From NCBI RefSeq assembly GCF_016907835.1, contig NZ_JAFBCT010000001.1, positions 2,108,001-2,172,000 of the forward strand: a DNA stretch of 64,000 nucleotides. Direction: 5' to 3'. The stretch comes from Agromyces cerinus. GTDB taxonomy: Bacteria; Actinomycetota; Actinomycetes; Actinomycetales; Microbacteriaceae. Both the position numbers and the translations under genes were made by a program. Positions 33,836 through 43,815 of the stretch are shown here, one piece after another. The notes beneath the pieces were generated by a model. The model was not told where the DNA came from and searched no databases. It saw only the letters and a list, made by a program, of their open reading frames with translations. How positions within the stretch are numbered: the stretch's first letter is position 1; every line of letters begins with the position of its first letter.

Positions 33836-34189
33836 ACGACGAGCGCACGGCGGGGGCACCGCTTCCACTCGACCACCCGTCGCTCCAGCTGATTCGCCTC
33901 TCGAATCCAAGTCCTGAGGAGCTCTTCGCAGGTGCAGCATCAGCTCGGGCTGCACCCGCTCATCGTGTCCGATCTGCTCGAAGGGCGGCAGCACCCGAAG
34001 TTCGAGCGTCTCGGTGACCACCTGTATCTCACGGTCTGGGACATCCTGCCCCGAAATGACGACCCTGCCGACACGGACGGCGACATCACCATGCTCTTCA
34101 ATGAGCTCGAGCTGCGCGACTTGATGAAGCACAAGGCACCCCCGGACCGACGGTGCGGTGCACGTCCGATGGCAGCGCAACGGTCATGA
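33832..34189 (+). pseudogene. decayed CorA-type magnesium transporter fragment
   Basis: The first frame gives LQLIRLSNPSPEELF, the CorA-like PSPEE stretch. The similarity then moves to the next frame: VQHQLGLHPLIVSDLLEGRQ followed by HPKFERLGDHLYLTVWDI, the standard CorA N-terminal block. A frameshift near 33925-33935 is needed to join them. Similarity stops near 34110 and no CorA membrane helices or GMN motif follow. It is a truncated, frameshifted remnant. A sequencing error could explain the shift but not the missing 200 residues. Confidence 0.6.
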
Positions 34190-34274
34190 CTGCTACACGT
34201 GGGTCTGGTCGAGTGCGGTGCGGCGACGAGGCGGCGACCGGCCACTGCGTTGTTTCGGGCGAGCCGTCTGCACG

Positions 34275-34321
34275 CATCGGGCGTGTGGGTACTGATGGCT
34301 TCAGAACCCACACGCCCGATG
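34275..34321. terminator. long hairpin terminator before the GH95 gene end
   Basis: CATCGGGCGTGTGGGT and ACCCACACGCCCGATG form a perfect 16-bp stem with a 15-base loop. It begins 10 bp beyond the GH95 stop codon and can terminate transcripts from both sides. Confidence 0.75.
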
Positions 34322-34330
34322 GGCGGGGAC

Positions 34331-37300
34331 CTACGGTTCGATCACAACCGGAGCGGTGACTTCGACCACGTCGCCACCCGTTCGGTATACGACGTAGGCG
34401 TAAACCTTGGTGCCATCTTCCAGCCCGTACAGGCGGGCGCCCTTCGAGTTGAATCGGACGTCGCGGTACTGCGTGAACGAACCCGGCTCACCCGTCTTCG
34501 ACACGTACACCTCGTAGTTTTTGCCGTTCGCGCCGCGAATCGGGAAGGTGATCAAGGCATAGTCATCCGTGTACGAGACCCGTGAATCGAGCACGGGAAC
34601 CGTGCTGCGATACGTTGCAGCGGCGGTCACCTGGTGATCTGGCATCACGAACGTGGTTGTTGCGGCGCCGTCGTCGGCCACGGTCACCTCATCCGTGATC
34701 CAGCGGTCGAACTCGTGGAAATCGGCCGGGGCGTCCGCGGTGAGCGTCACTGTCTCACCTGCCCGTGCGGCTGAGGGCGATGCCTCGCCGTTGTCGACCT
34801 CGACCTCGAACTTCGGCGTGTGGGATCGAAGCGTGTAGGTCTCGCCCTTGCGCGTGTCGAACGTGAAGGTCACCTCGCTCGACCAGTTCGGGGCGGTGCC
34901 GTGCACGGTCTCGACCTCCACGCCGGCGGAATCGAAGACGTCGACACCTTCGGCCCACGGCGAAGCGATCGTCAGTCGCTGCCCGGCCTCACTCGTGACG
35001 GAGACCTCACCGACGCGATTGGCGGCACCGTCGTAGCCCGCGGAGACGACGAACGCACCCTCGGCACGGAGCCGAGCAAACGATGCATCCTCACCTGCCA
35101 CCCAGTTCGGGAACACCTTGACGACGCCCTGGTCGCTCATCAGCAGCATGTTGTTGATCGCGGCCGTGGCTCCGATCTTCTCCACCCCGTGCACGCCGTC
35201 GCTGATGCGCAGGTTGGGCTGGATCTGCTCGTTGATGGTTCGGGTCAGCTTCTCGAGCACCGTGCCGGCCGGATACCGGGATTGCACCGCGTCGTTGAAG
35301 ATGCGGGGGAAGTTGTTGATCTGACGCCACGCACCGTCGCCGAAGACGTCGATGGTATTGCGCGCGATCTCCAGCTCGTCGCTCGGCGAGTAGAACCCGA
35401 GCTGACCGCCCGGCACGACGATGTCGAGCGGGATGATGTTGCCGTCCGCCGGCACCGGATTCGCGAGCGGCACCCACTGACCGTTCTTCCACTCCTTCTC
35501 TGCAAGCGAGTACACCTGCTTGCCGTTCCACGTGCTCGTCGGCTGAGGCGCCAAGCGGTCGAAGAGGTCCTGCCAGTGCGCTCGCTTCTCGGCATCACGA
35601 TCGAGCGTCTCGCTCGCATCGATCAGCTCACCGAGCACGTTCTTCAGGGCCGCGAGCTCCACCGCGGGGTTCTTCGCCCACGAGCCCTCGTTGTAACCGG
35701 CGTACAGCGTGTACGCCTCACCGGACTTGTCGAGCCATGCGTCGTAGAAGTTGACGCAGTGCACGAGATAGTCGTACACCTCGCTTTCGAGATACTCCGT
35801 GTCCTGGGTGTATCGGTAGTACTCGATCAGCGGGTTGGCACTGTACGCGGCATTGAGCGCTTCAGAAAGGTAGTGATCGTCGGTGACCGTCCCCCACGGC
35901 CCGATTCCCACCGGATAGAGCACGGCGTCGGCGATGCCGTTCTGCAGATCGGGTCGGCTGTCGATGTAGGCGCTATTGATCCGCCGCAACTGTGCCGGGT
36001 CGGCGGCACGGCGCTCACCTTCCGGCATGAAGCTCAACATCGCGTCCGCAGCAGGCAATGACAACTCGGGCCGGTTGCTCGAGTCCGTGCCGTAGAACGT
36101 CGCGATGAAGTTGTAGTTCAGGTGGTAGTCCGACGACCAACTCGGGTTGTCGGTCGTGTGCCAGATGCCGTACAGGCCGGGAGCGAGTTCGCCGTCTCTC
36201 GACGTGCTGCCGAGCAAGTATTGAGCTCCGTAGTAGTAGCGCATGACCTCGGGTCGATTCGGCAGGTCGATGAACGACGCCGACCAGAAGTCCTTCCACC
36301 ACTCCGTCCGCTCGGCTTCGAGGTCGCCCAGGCGTTCGGCGTCGGCGGCGCCGGCGAGCAGCGTCAGCGCTTCCGCCTTCGGGTCCTCACCGTTCAGTGA
36401 ACCGTCGGGTGCGAACGTCTTCCCGCCGCCGCCGACGGCGGTGACGATCTGCACTGTCTCCCCCGGCTCGAGCGTGAAGGTGGTGTACGCCTCGCCCTTC
36501 GTGGAATCTGCGGTTGCGGCAGCGTCCGCTCCGACCACTGCGGTCGCCAGTGTCGCCTGCGATCGCCACGATGCCGGGTTCGCCGGTGCGTTGTTGAAGG
36601 TCGAACGCGTGGCCGTCGCGACTCCGTGCTCCTCCGCGCTCGTCACCGGGTACTTCGCGTTTCCGGGCTTGCCCCAGGTCTTCACGTCCAGATCGACCGC
36701 GGATTCGCCCTTCGAGGTCACCTCGGTGACGAGCACGTTGGCATCCGGTGCGAGCCAGGTCTCCATGTCGACGGGCACGCCGCCGATCGCCATCGAGGTT
36801 CGGACCTCAGCATTGAGGATGTCCTGCGTCTCGGTCGTGGTGACCGCCGTCCCGGGTGCCTTGGCCGATTCATACAGCTCGAGCTGCCCGATCCGGGCAC
36901 GGGGAGACGAATCGGTGTTGCTCGGTTGCAGCGGCTCCGTGATGTACAGCCGGAAGTGCGCAGAGCGCACGCTCGTCTCCAGGTTCTGGTCGAAGACGTC
37001 GGCGGCGTTGTCGTCGACCACCGAGACATCGGTCCAGACCCCGTTCGGCCCGCCGGTCTCGCTGACCTGCAACCGGAAGTCGCTCGTGTTGTTCTTGCTC
37101 TGCCCGGGGCGGACGCCGCCATCGTTCCAGACCACCCAGCGCTGCACGTCGATCGGCTCGGCGAACGAGAGCTCGAGCCACTGCTGCTTGCCGACCTGCG
37201 ACACCCAGCCTTCACCGGCAGGGGTGCCGGTCACCGCGCGCTTCGGTGCGAAGTCGGGATGCTGCGAGCTCGCCGTGACCGCGGAGTAGCCGGGCGCGAG

Positions 37301-37732
37301 GTTCCGCGCGGTCTCGTCCGCTGCTTCCTGGATCGTGATGCCGCCGATCGGCAGCGGCTTCGTGAGGTTGTCGCCACTGTTGAAGACGCCCTTGAGGTCT
37401 CCCGCCGAGACGAAGTCGGACTTCGACAGCAGGAAGGATTTCTGGCCCGCCGCGCCGGCGGAGGTCACCCCGAGGTCGCCGTTGCCGAGCAGTGCGGTGT
37501 TCGGCACCTTGTCGGAGTAGGCACCGGGGTAGCCGTCACCGGTCCACTTTCCGGTGATTCCGCCGACGATCTCGCTGATCCGCTCCCAGTCCGCTGAAGC
37601 GGGGCCGGGTGCCGCACCGGAGCCGTCGTCGACCGTCGCAGCCGCGGGCACGGCCACTGCCGTCAACCCGATGGACATGCTCACGGCGATCGTTGCGGCG
37701 CCGATGCGGTGTCGATAGCGTGTGTTTCTCAT
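34331..37732 (-). CDS. secreted GH95-type glycoside hydrolase with F5/8C insert and C-terminal repeat domains
   Basis: An 1133-residue exported enzyme. Seen in order: signal peptide (IAVSMSIGLTAVAVPAAA); N-terminal beta domain (ALLGNGDLGVTSAGAAGQKS); an inserted F5/8-type C (discoidin) domain at about 150-290 (SAVTASSQHPDFAPKRAVTG); an alpha/alpha-barrel catalytic domain with the GH95-like GIWHTTDNPSWSSDYHLNYN near residue 520; a divergent InlB-type repeat (FEVEVDNGEASPSAARAGET) and a fibronectin-like tail. GH95 enzymes are alpha-L-fucosidases or alpha-L-galactosidases; linkage here is not certain. It is the last gene of the ABC-GH38 group, 85 bp after GH38. No cell-wall anchor is visible. 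Confidence 0.8.
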   Translation of the reverse strand: MRNTRYRHRIGAATIAVSMSIGLTAVAVPAAATVDDGSGAAPGPASADWERISEIVGGITGKWTGDGYPGAYSDKVPNTALLGNGDLGVTSAGAAGQKSFLLSKSDFVSAGDLKGVFNSGDNLTKPLPIGGITIQEAADETARNLAPGYSAVTASSQHPDFAPKRAVTGTPAGEGWVSQVGKQQWLELSFAEPIDVQRWVVWNDGGVRPGQSKNNTSDFRLQVSETGGPNGVWTDVSVVDDNAADVFDQNLETSVRSAHFRLYITEPLQPSNTDSSPRARIGQLELYESAKAPGTAVTTTETQDILNAEVRTSMAIGGVPVDMETWLAPDANVLVTEVTSKGESAVDLDVKTWGKPGNAKYPVTSAEEHGVATATRSTFNNAPANPASWRSQATLATAVVGADAAATADSTKGEAYTTFTLEPGETVQIVTAVGGGGKTFAPDGSLNGEDPKAEALTLLAGAADAERLGDLEAERTEWWKDFWSASFIDLPNRPEVMRYYYGAQYLLGSTSRDGELAPGLYGIWHTTDNPSWSSDYHLNYNFIATFYGTDSSNRPELSLPAADAMLSFMPEGERRAADPAQLRRINSAYIDSRPDLQNGIADAVLYPVGIGPWGTVTDDHYLSEALNAAYSANPLIEYYRYTQDTEYLESEVYDYLVHCVNFYDAWLDKSGEAYTLYAGYNEGSWAKNPAVELAALKNVLGELIDASETLDRDAEKRAHWQDLFDRLAPQPTSTWNGKQVYSLAEKEWKNGQWVPLANPVPADGNIIPLDIVVPGGQLGFYSPSDELEIARNTIDVFGDGAWRQINNFPRIFNDAVQSRYPAGTVLEKLTRTINEQIQPNLRISDGVHGVEKIGATAAINNMLLMSDQGVVKVFPNWVAGEDASFARLRAEGAFVVSAGYDGAANRVGEVSVTSEAGQRLTIASPWAEGVDVFDSAGVEVETVHGTAPNWSSEVTFTFDTRKGETYTLRSHTPKFEVEVDNGEASPSAARAGETVTLTADAPADFHEFDRWITDEVTVADDGAATTTFVMPDHQVTAAATYRSTVPVLDSRVSYTDDYALITFPIRGANGKNYEVYVSKTGEPGSFTQYRDVRFNSKGARLYGLEDGTKVYAYVVYRTGGDVVEVTAPVVIEP

Positions 37733-37817
37733 TCGAATCCTCCTCGATTCGTCTCAGCTGATGTTCCTGAGGGACGAACTCGTCCCCGACGTGCCCGGTT
37801 CTCCTTCCGAGTCGGTG

Positions 37818-40235
37818 TCACACTGCCGACGGGGCGGTGAGGCGCCCCGCGCCTGGCGATCGCCCGTGCGTCGTGACCGGCCAGATGATCGGAGCGTGGG
37901 CGAAGTCGTAGGCCCGCTCTCGCAGCTCCTGATCGGCGACGTGCGCATACGAGGCGAATCCGAACCGGAGGCGCACCACGCCCGGCTCGGTCAGCGGGTA
38001 ATTGGTCATCCAGTAGTTGTTGTACGCCCACGCCAGCATGCGCGGGTTCGAGTCACGGGGCACACGATCCATCGGTGGCCCGAAGTGGAAGGTGCCGAAC
38101 TGGACGAGCGGCGCATCGGGAGTGAACAGCACCTGCGTGAGTGACGAGCCCGAGATCGCCGCGAAGGTCTCCACGGTCGCCCATCCCCGGCACGCACCCT
38201 CGAGCTGATCGTCATCGAGCCGGACGACCTCGCCAGCGGAGTCGAAACTCCCACTCCAGTTCGCGGGCATGTTCAGCGGAGTGACGAAGTAGATCGCCTG
38301 CGGTGTGGTGTCGGCGAGGAGCTCGAACTCGACATCGACCTCGATCACGGGCGAGCTGCTCGAGAAGGTGAACCGCTGCGTCAAGAAGCTCAGACCCGGC
38401 GCGTCGATCCGCCGTGTCAGCGTGGCGCGGTCGTCTTCGACGACGACGCTGCAGGACAGCGGCCGCCGTGCACGTTCGCGGATCGGACGCCACGCATCCC
38501 ACCCGAGTTGATCGAACTTCTCACCGTCGAGATCACGCTTGTAGAACGCCTCACGGGTGCCGTCGACCATGGCGTCGGCACGCTCGCGGACGAACTCGAA
38601 GAAGTCGTACTCGTCATCGGTGTTCGTCAGCTCGGCCCCGTTCACGATGTCGAACAGCGACACGATCCGCCCCGTCTCACCGTCGTACTGCACTCGGTGG
38701 AATGGGGTTTCGATGGTGCCCGTGACCCGCGCGACTTCAGAGAACGCGTCCCAGCTCGGCGAACCGAAAGTCGGCTGTTGCTCCGTGTGGTGCTGGATCG
38801 TTGAGGATTGGACTCCACGCAACTCGGCGAAGGGCACGATGCGGTAGCTGCGAGCGGGAAGTTCGATTCCCTGCACCCGACGCACCTCGTCATTCGGCAG
38901 GCGCACGCGCCACGGGCGGGAGTCGTACGCCATGCGACGGGCGCGGTAGGTGCGCTCCCCCGCAGGGCGGGCGTCGCGAAACCAGGCTTCCGGAATCTCA
39001 GGATGCACGGTGCGCGCATGATCAGCGGCATTGACGACGAGTACCCCGGACAGCCCGCGATCGGCGGGCGGATTCTCCGCGAGTGCTTCCAGTCCTGACA
39101 TGAGGGCGAAGCCGGCCAGCTCGTCGGCCTCATGTGCCAGGGCGCGTTTCAGCAGCTCGGTCGTCACGGCCTGCGGGTTCGCCGGCGACGGGTCGAAGAA
39201 CCCCCAGGTGTGCTCGTCGAAGAGATCCGTGCGTTCCTGCGCGGTGTGCACGACATCGCGGCGGTCCGTTCCGATCGCCGCGACCTCGTGCAGACGAGCC
39301 TTCGCATGCCGCGATGCCGACGTGGCCGTCGGCGTGCTCCCGGCACCGAAGGTCCAGTAGTCGGTCCAGTCGCCTCGGCGAACCTCGAGCTGGTCGTGTG
39401 GAACAACGCTGGCGGCATCGCGCAGGTCGTCGAACGTCGCGTACCGGATCGTGGGGCCCTCGCCGCGCTCGTTCCACCGTTGGATCAGACCGGGCAGGTA
39501 CGGATTCGGTGGTGCGTTGTCCCACATCACCGGCGAGCAGGTGCTCGACAGGTAGAGGAACGGGAGCGAGTATCCGGAACGCTGCAGATGTGCGGATGTC
39601 TCTTCCCACCCTTCCTGCATTCGATCCACCGAGTCGTCCCACGAGTAGAGCAACTGGTCGAACATCGTGTAGTGGTGACCGTTGAAGACGCGCAAGGTCC
39701 GACCGGATGGGGCCTCCCACCCGAACATGCCCGGGCGTGGCTGCACCGGGCGACCGGAGTGCAGATTCGCCCCCATGATCAACATGTCGACACCGGCGTC
39801 GAGGAGCACGTCGGCGAGTGCCCATTGTGCTCCGGGCACATCGTGCTGGCATGCGACCGAAACACGGGATCCGAGCACGGCCTCGAGCTCGCGCTTGCCC
39901 TCGATCAGTCGGTTGAGGCCGGGCCGGTCGGGCAGCGCGCTGACGTTCCATCGGAGCGCCGCGACCCCGATCCGGCCTGCTTGGTGCAACGCGACGAACC
40001 GGTCGATCTGCGATTGCGGTGCCGCTCGAAGCCATCGCAAGACAGGTTCGTAGGCCTCACAGGTCCACTTGGGCTGCGCCTCGACCGGCAAGTCCGCGGT
40101 GGCCTCGAGCCATTCGACCGCCTGCGTGATGTATTCGCCCTGCAACTGCCAGACGACGGGCTGTGCGTGGGTGTAGCCGACATCGAGATGACTGTGGTGC
40201 AGGACGAGGATCTCCTCGACGGACGTTACTGACAC
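37818..40235 (-). CDS. GH38-type alpha-mannosidase-like glycoside hydrolase (cytoplasmic)
   Basis: An 805-residue protein without signal peptide. The N-terminal GH38 catalytic domain starts with LVLHHSHLDVGYTHAQP, the H-x-D-x-G-x-T zinc/substrate motif of the family. Further blocks are ACQHDVPGAQWALADVL and a C-terminal beta-rich domain (PFHRVQYDGETGRIVSLFD). GH38 enzymes cleave alpha-mannosides. GTG at 40235 is chosen from GAAAGGCAG just upstream. It follows two ABC permease genes and probably hydrolyses the imported glycan. Divergent GH38 members can act on other substrates. Confidence 0.82.
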   Translation of the reverse strand: MSVTSVEEILVLHHSHLDVGYTHAQPVVWQLQGEYITQAVEWLEATADLPVEAQPKWTCEAYEPVLRWLRAAPQSQIDRFVALHQAGRIGVAALRWNVSALPDRPGLNRLIEGKRELEAVLGSRVSVACQHDVPGAQWALADVLLDAGVDMLIMGANLHSGRPVQPRPGMFGWEAPSGRTLRVFNGHHYTMFDQLLYSWDDSVDRMQEGWEETSAHLQRSGYSLPFLYLSSTCSPVMWDNAPPNPYLPGLIQRWNERGEGPTIRYATFDDLRDAASVVPHDQLEVRRGDWTDYWTFGAGSTPTATSASRHAKARLHEVAAIGTDRRDVVHTAQERTDLFDEHTWGFFDPSPANPQAVTTELLKRALAHEADELAGFALMSGLEALAENPPADRGLSGVLVVNAADHARTVHPEIPEAWFRDARPAGERTYRARRMAYDSRPWRVRLPNDEVRRVQGIELPARSYRIVPFAELRGVQSSTIQHHTEQQPTFGSPSWDAFSEVARVTGTIETPFHRVQYDGETGRIVSLFDIVNGAELTNTDDEYDFFEFVRERADAMVDGTREAFYKRDLDGEKFDQLGWDAWRPIRERARRPLSCSVVVEDDRATLTRRIDAPGLSFLTQRFTFSSSSPVIEVDVEFELLADTTPQAIYFVTPLNMPANWSGSFDSAGEVVRLDDDQLEGACRGWATVETFAAISGSSLTQVLFTPDAPLVQFGTFHFGPPMDRVPRDSNPRMLAWAYNNYWMTNYPLTEPGVVRLRFGFASYAHVADQELRERAYDFAHAPIIWPVTTHGRSPGAGRLTAPSAV

Positions 40236-40369
40236 GGTGCTGCCTTTCAGAGGGGATTTCGTGTGCGCGTGAGCGGTGCTCACAGCGCGACGTGCTGGAC
40301 CTATGCGGGTGCGCCATCGCGCGATGCGGAGGAGACCCCACACGGCGAGGTAGGGTCGCGGAACCGCGA

Positions 40370-41329
40370 TCAGCCCTTGGAGGCTCCGGACATGAGTCCG
40401 TGAATGAACTCGCGCTGAGTGACGAGGTAGCCGACGACGGGGATGATCGCTGCGAGGAGCATGATGCCGAACAGCTGGCCGTAGTCGGTCGAGTAGGTAC
40501 CGAGGGACTGGTAGATACCGGTCGTGATGGTCTGCCCCTGCAGGGGTCCGAGAATGAACAGCGGGTTGAGGAAGTCGTTCCACACCCAGAGTCCGAGGAA
40601 GATCCCGACGGTCGCCGTGGCCGGGCGCATCAGCGGCATCACGATGGTCCACCAGATTCGCAGGTCGCCGGCGCCGTCGACCCGTGCAGCTTCGATGACT
40701 TCGCTGGGCAGCGTTCTGAGGAATCCGACGAACACGAACACGGCGAACGCCATGTATCCCCCGCCGATGTTGGACAGGATGAGGCCCGGATAGCTGTTCT
40801 GCAGCCCGATGGTCTGGAGCAGGGAGACGATCGGCTGCAGCACCACCTGCGGCGGCACCATCAGGCCCAGTGCGAACACGGCCAGCAGAATCCCCTTGAG
40901 CACCGGGGGCCGTTCCGAGATCCAGAAGCTGAGGGCCGACGCCAGCGGAATCAGGAAGATGAGCGTCAGCGCGGTGACGAGGATCGAGTTCATCAGACCG
41001 CTCTGGACCAATTGATCGGGTCGTTGCAGCGCAGTCAGGATGTTGTCGAACGTGAACGGGGCCGGGGGCGCGAGGGGGTTGGCGAGGATCTGATCCTGGC
41101 TCTTGAACGCGCTGGACAGTGCGATGTAGATCGGCAGCACGAACGCGAGTGTGACGAGCCAGGCCGCGACGAGGTGTCCCCCGGCACGAAGAATCCGGCG
41201 TCGGCTCTTCGGCCCGAACCTGCGGGGCGCAGGGTCTTCGAACGACGCGAGAATGATCTCGGCCTCGCGCTCGGACGTGGTCCCTTCATCGCCGGCGGCG
41301 AATGCCATGGGCGTGTCCGTGGTGCTCAC
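40370..41329 (-). CDS. carbohydrate ABC transporter permease (MalG-like)
   Basis: A 319-residue inner-membrane permease with six helices (HLVAAWLVTLAFVLPIYIAL first). The EAA loop that docks the ATPase is EVIEAARVDGAGDLRIWWTI. A cytoplasmic N-terminal tail of about 45 residues precedes helix 1. GTG at 41329 overlaps the upstream permease stop by 4 bp. No ATPase gene is in the operon; in actinobacteria a shared MsmK-type ATPase usually serves such importers. Confidence 0.93.
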   Translation of the reverse strand: MSTTDTPMAFAAGDEGTTSEREAEIILASFEDPAPRRFGPKSRRRILRAGGHLVAAWLVTLAFVLPIYIALSSAFKSQDQILANPLAPPAPFTFDNILTALQRPDQLVQSGLMNSILVTALTLIFLIPLASALSFWISERPPVLKGILLAVFALGLMVPPQVVLQPIVSLLQTIGLQNSYPGLILSNIGGGYMAFAVFVFVGFLRTLPSEVIEAARVDGAGDLRIWWTIVMPLMRPATATVGIFLGLWVWNDFLNPLFILGPLQGQTITTGIYQSLGTYSTDYGQLFGIMLLAAIIPVVGYLVTQREFIHGLMSGASKG

Positions 41330-42237
41330 AGGTGGGCCTCCCGTCGACGGAGCAGTCCGGTGGTGGTGTAGGCGACGAGGGCGGTCAGCCCGAGCAGGAA
41401 GATGGCGATGGCACTCGAGTATCCGAACCGGTTGTTCGTGAACGCCACGTCGATCAAGTAGTAGGCGACGGACTTCGTCGAGTTCGCAGGACCGCCGCCG
41501 GTGAGCACCGCGATGACGTCGTAGAGCTTGAGGGTGGTGATCAATGACAACGTCACGCTGATCGTCATGCCGGGAGCGATCATGGGGAAGGTGACGTTCC
41601 GGAATCGTCCGAAGACGCCGGCGCCGTCGACTTTCGCCGCTTCGTACAGCTCGGCCGGGACGGATTGGAGGGAGGCCGTGTAGACGACGGTGGAGAACGC
41701 GATCGTGATCCAGCTGACGACGACGCAGATGGACAGCGTCGCCAACTCGGGCGTTCCGATCCAGGAGATCGCGGTGTCGGTCAGGCCGAGATTCTGCAGG
41801 GTGACGTTGAGCAGACCGTTCTGCGTCAGGATGCTCCGCCAGATGAACGCCACGATCACGCCGGAGAGCACCTGCGGAATGAAGATCAGGGTTCGCATCA
41901 CGCGGTAGTTCACGGTGGAACGGTTCAGCAGCATCGCGAACATCAGCCCGAGGGTGTTCGCGACGACGGTGACGAAGACGACGACGACGAGGGTGAAACC
42001 GAGGCTTCGGGCGAGTCGCGGGTCCTGGAACAGCTCGATGTAGTTGGCGAAACCGACGAAGGAGCTCTCGGGCTTCAGCGGGTTGCGGTCAGTGAAGCTC
42101 TGGATCACGCTCTGCACGATCGGGTACAGCAGGAACGCGGCGTAGAGCGCGATCGCGATCCAGGCAACGGGGGCGAGGCTGAGGCCCCGGCGGCGAGTGC
42201 CGCTGCCACGCCGTCGAGCGGCGACCTGGGTGGACAT
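41326..42237 (-). CDS. carbohydrate ABC transporter permease (MalF-like)
   Basis: A 303-residue permease with six helices and the EAA loop ELYEAAKVDGAGVFGRFRNV. Arg-rich N-terminus (RRRGSGTRRRG) then APVAWIAIALYAAFLLYPIV. ATG at 42237 has AAGGA 7 bp upstream. It pairs with the MalG-like permease and the lipoprotein upstream. Confidence 0.93.
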   Translation of the reverse strand: MSTQVAARRRGSGTRRRGLSLAPVAWIAIALYAAFLLYPIVQSVIQSFTDRNPLKPESSFVGFANYIELFQDPRLARSLGFTLVVVVFVTVVANTLGLMFAMLLNRSTVNYRVMRTLIFIPQVLSGVIVAFIWRSILTQNGLLNVTLQNLGLTDTAISWIGTPELATLSICVVVSWITIAFSTVVYTASLQSVPAELYEAAKVDGAGVFGRFRNVTFPMIAPGMTISVTLSLITTLKLYDVIAVLTGGGPANSTKSVAYYLIDVAFTNNRFGYSSAIAIFLLGLTALVAYTTTGLLRRREAHL

Positions 42238-42323
42238 GGAGATCCTTCCGGATGGTGTGTGGTGGGGGGCGCCGCGGGGCGATGGGGTCCCGCGGCGCAC
42301 CCCCGTGGTGCCGGCGAAGCGGA

Positions 42324-43601
42324 CTACTGGCCGACGGCGGCATCCCAGTCGGCATCGAGCTGCGCGAGCTGTGCTTCGACGTCGCTGTTGGAGAACAGCG
42401 ACTGGGACATGGCGTAGAACAGGTCGTTCAGACCCGGGGCGAGCGCATCGTCGTTGTTGATCCAGCCGAACGCGGAGACCTTGGTGTTCTCGTCGGTGAC
42501 GAGCCCGTAGGTCTCGGTGTACAGATCGCTGACCTCGACATCGAAGTCGTCGAGGGTGAGGTTCTTCATCATCGGGTAGGCGCCGTCGGTCTCGATGAGC
42601 ACCGACAGGTTGCGGGGGTCGAGCGACCAGTTCTGGGCGAACTCGCTGGCGTTCCCGACATCCTTCGACTGCGATGCGACCGAGGTGGTGCCGCCGATGT
42701 TGAACGGGATGACGACGGTGCCGTCATCGGTCGGCCACGGGAAGGCGCCGATGTTGGCCGCCTGCTCGGGGGTGAGGTAGCTGGAGCCGGTGAACCAGCT
42801 GCCCATCGGGTACATGCCGCTCTTGCCGTCGAGGAAGTTCTGGTTGGCGGTGGCGTAGTCGACGCTCAGCGCGGCGGAATCATAGGCTCCGGCGTCGACG
42901 AGGTCGGCGGCCTTCTGCATCGCGTCGGCGAACAGCGGGTCGGTGAAGTGCACGTCACCGTCGTATCGCTTCTGGATCCATTCCGGGTCCTGTCCGAGCA
43001 CGTCGGCGCTGGCCAGGCCGACCAACGGCATGCTCGCAGCCCAGGCTTCGGCACCTGCGAGCTCGAGCGGGGTGACTCCGGCGGCCTTGAGCTTGCTGAT
43101 GACGTCGGCGAACTCGGCCCACGTGGTGGGGACGTCGATGTTGTTGTCGGCAAAGATCTGCTTGTTGTAGAAGACGAGCGGGATGACCTGGGCGTTGGTC
43201 GGCGGGATGTAGGTCTCGCCGTCGATGTTGTTCGCCTCGGGCTGGAGGAAGTTCTCCTTCAGCCAGCTCTGGTCGAAGGGCTCGAGCAGACCGGCGTCGA
43301 GGAAGTCCTTCGGGTTGATGGAGGACAGGATGTCCGGGAACTGGCCGCTCGCTTGGAGCTGCTTCGCGTAGGCATTGCGGTCCGCGTCGGGGCTGACGAT
43401 CTTCTCGACGGTGACACCGGACAGTCCTTCGAGTGCGTTGTCGATCGACGCGTCCCAGAACGTGGCGTCGAGGGCCGGCGTCTCGAACACCATGAACGTC
43501 AACGCCTTGTCGTCCTTGGGTGCCGAGGTCGAGCATGCGGTGACGCCGAGCAGTGAGATGGCGCCGACGGCAACTGCTGCGAAGACTCGATTGCGCTTCA
43601 C
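42324..43601 (-). CDS. extracellular sugar-binding lipoprotein of the ABC importer
   Basis: A 425-residue family 1 solute-binding protein. Signal peptide with lipobox LLGVTAC, lipid-anchored at Cys23 (GTG start MKRNRVFAAVAVG). The mature part has the usual EFADVISKLKAAGVTPL and PWPTDDGTVVIPF segments. GTG at 43601 has AAGGAGGATGAA directly before it. It is the first gene of the SBP-permease-permease-GH38-GH95 group and probably binds an oligosaccharide, perhaps a mannoside or fucosylated glycan. Confidence 0.93.
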   Translation of the reverse strand: MKRNRVFAAVAVGAISLLGVTACSTSAPKDDKALTFMVFETPALDATFWDASIDNALEGLSGVTVEKIVSPDADRNAYAKQLQASGQFPDILSSINPKDFLDAGLLEPFDQSWLKENFLQPEANNIDGETYIPPTNAQVIPLVFYNKQIFADNNIDVPTTWAEFADVISKLKAAGVTPLELAGAEAWAASMPLVGLASADVLGQDPEWIQKRYDGDVHFTDPLFADAMQKAADLVDAGAYDSAALSVDYATANQNFLDGKSGMYPMGSWFTGSSYLTPEQAANIGAFPWPTDDGTVVIPFNIGGTTSVASQSKDVGNASEFAQNWSLDPRNLSVLIETDGAYPMMKNLTLDDFDVEVSDLYTETYGLVTDENTKVSAFGWINNDDALAPGLNDLFYAMSQSLFSNSDVEAQLAQLDADWDAAVGQ

Positions 43602-43720
43602 TTCATCCTCCTTGATGATCGCGCTCCAGGCTGTCCGGGAGCGCGATAGTGCTGTGTGGTCTCCGGGGTGTCCGGGGACCGTCGGGTTGGTGGTCAGGCC
43701 GGCCCAACTCTTCGGGAGCC

Positions 43721-43795
43721 TGGTAACGAAGACCATTATGACTAAATGATGGACTTAATTGAGAGTACGAAATCACGAATGACTTTCCATGTCAA
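43721..43795 (-). promoter_or_regulatory. AT-rich promoter/operator region of the ABC-GH operon
   Basis: An AT-rich island in an otherwise GC-rich sequence. It holds TGGTAACGAAGACCA (43721-43735), close to the LacI palindrome at 48014; a CATAAT hexamer (minus strand, 43740-43735); the direct repeats GACTAAAT and GACTTAAT; and TTGACA (minus strand, 43795-43790). The exact promoter is not clear because no -10 lies at normal spacing from TTGACA. The ROK regulator next door is the likely binder. Confidence 0.4.
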
Positions 43796-43815
43796 CTGGA
43801 AAGCGCCAGCCGACC

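Noticed and set aside
43790..43795. TTGACA as the -35 of the ABC operon promoter
   Set aside because: No acceptable -10 lies 16-19 bp downstream on the minus strand; kept only as part of a general regulatory region.
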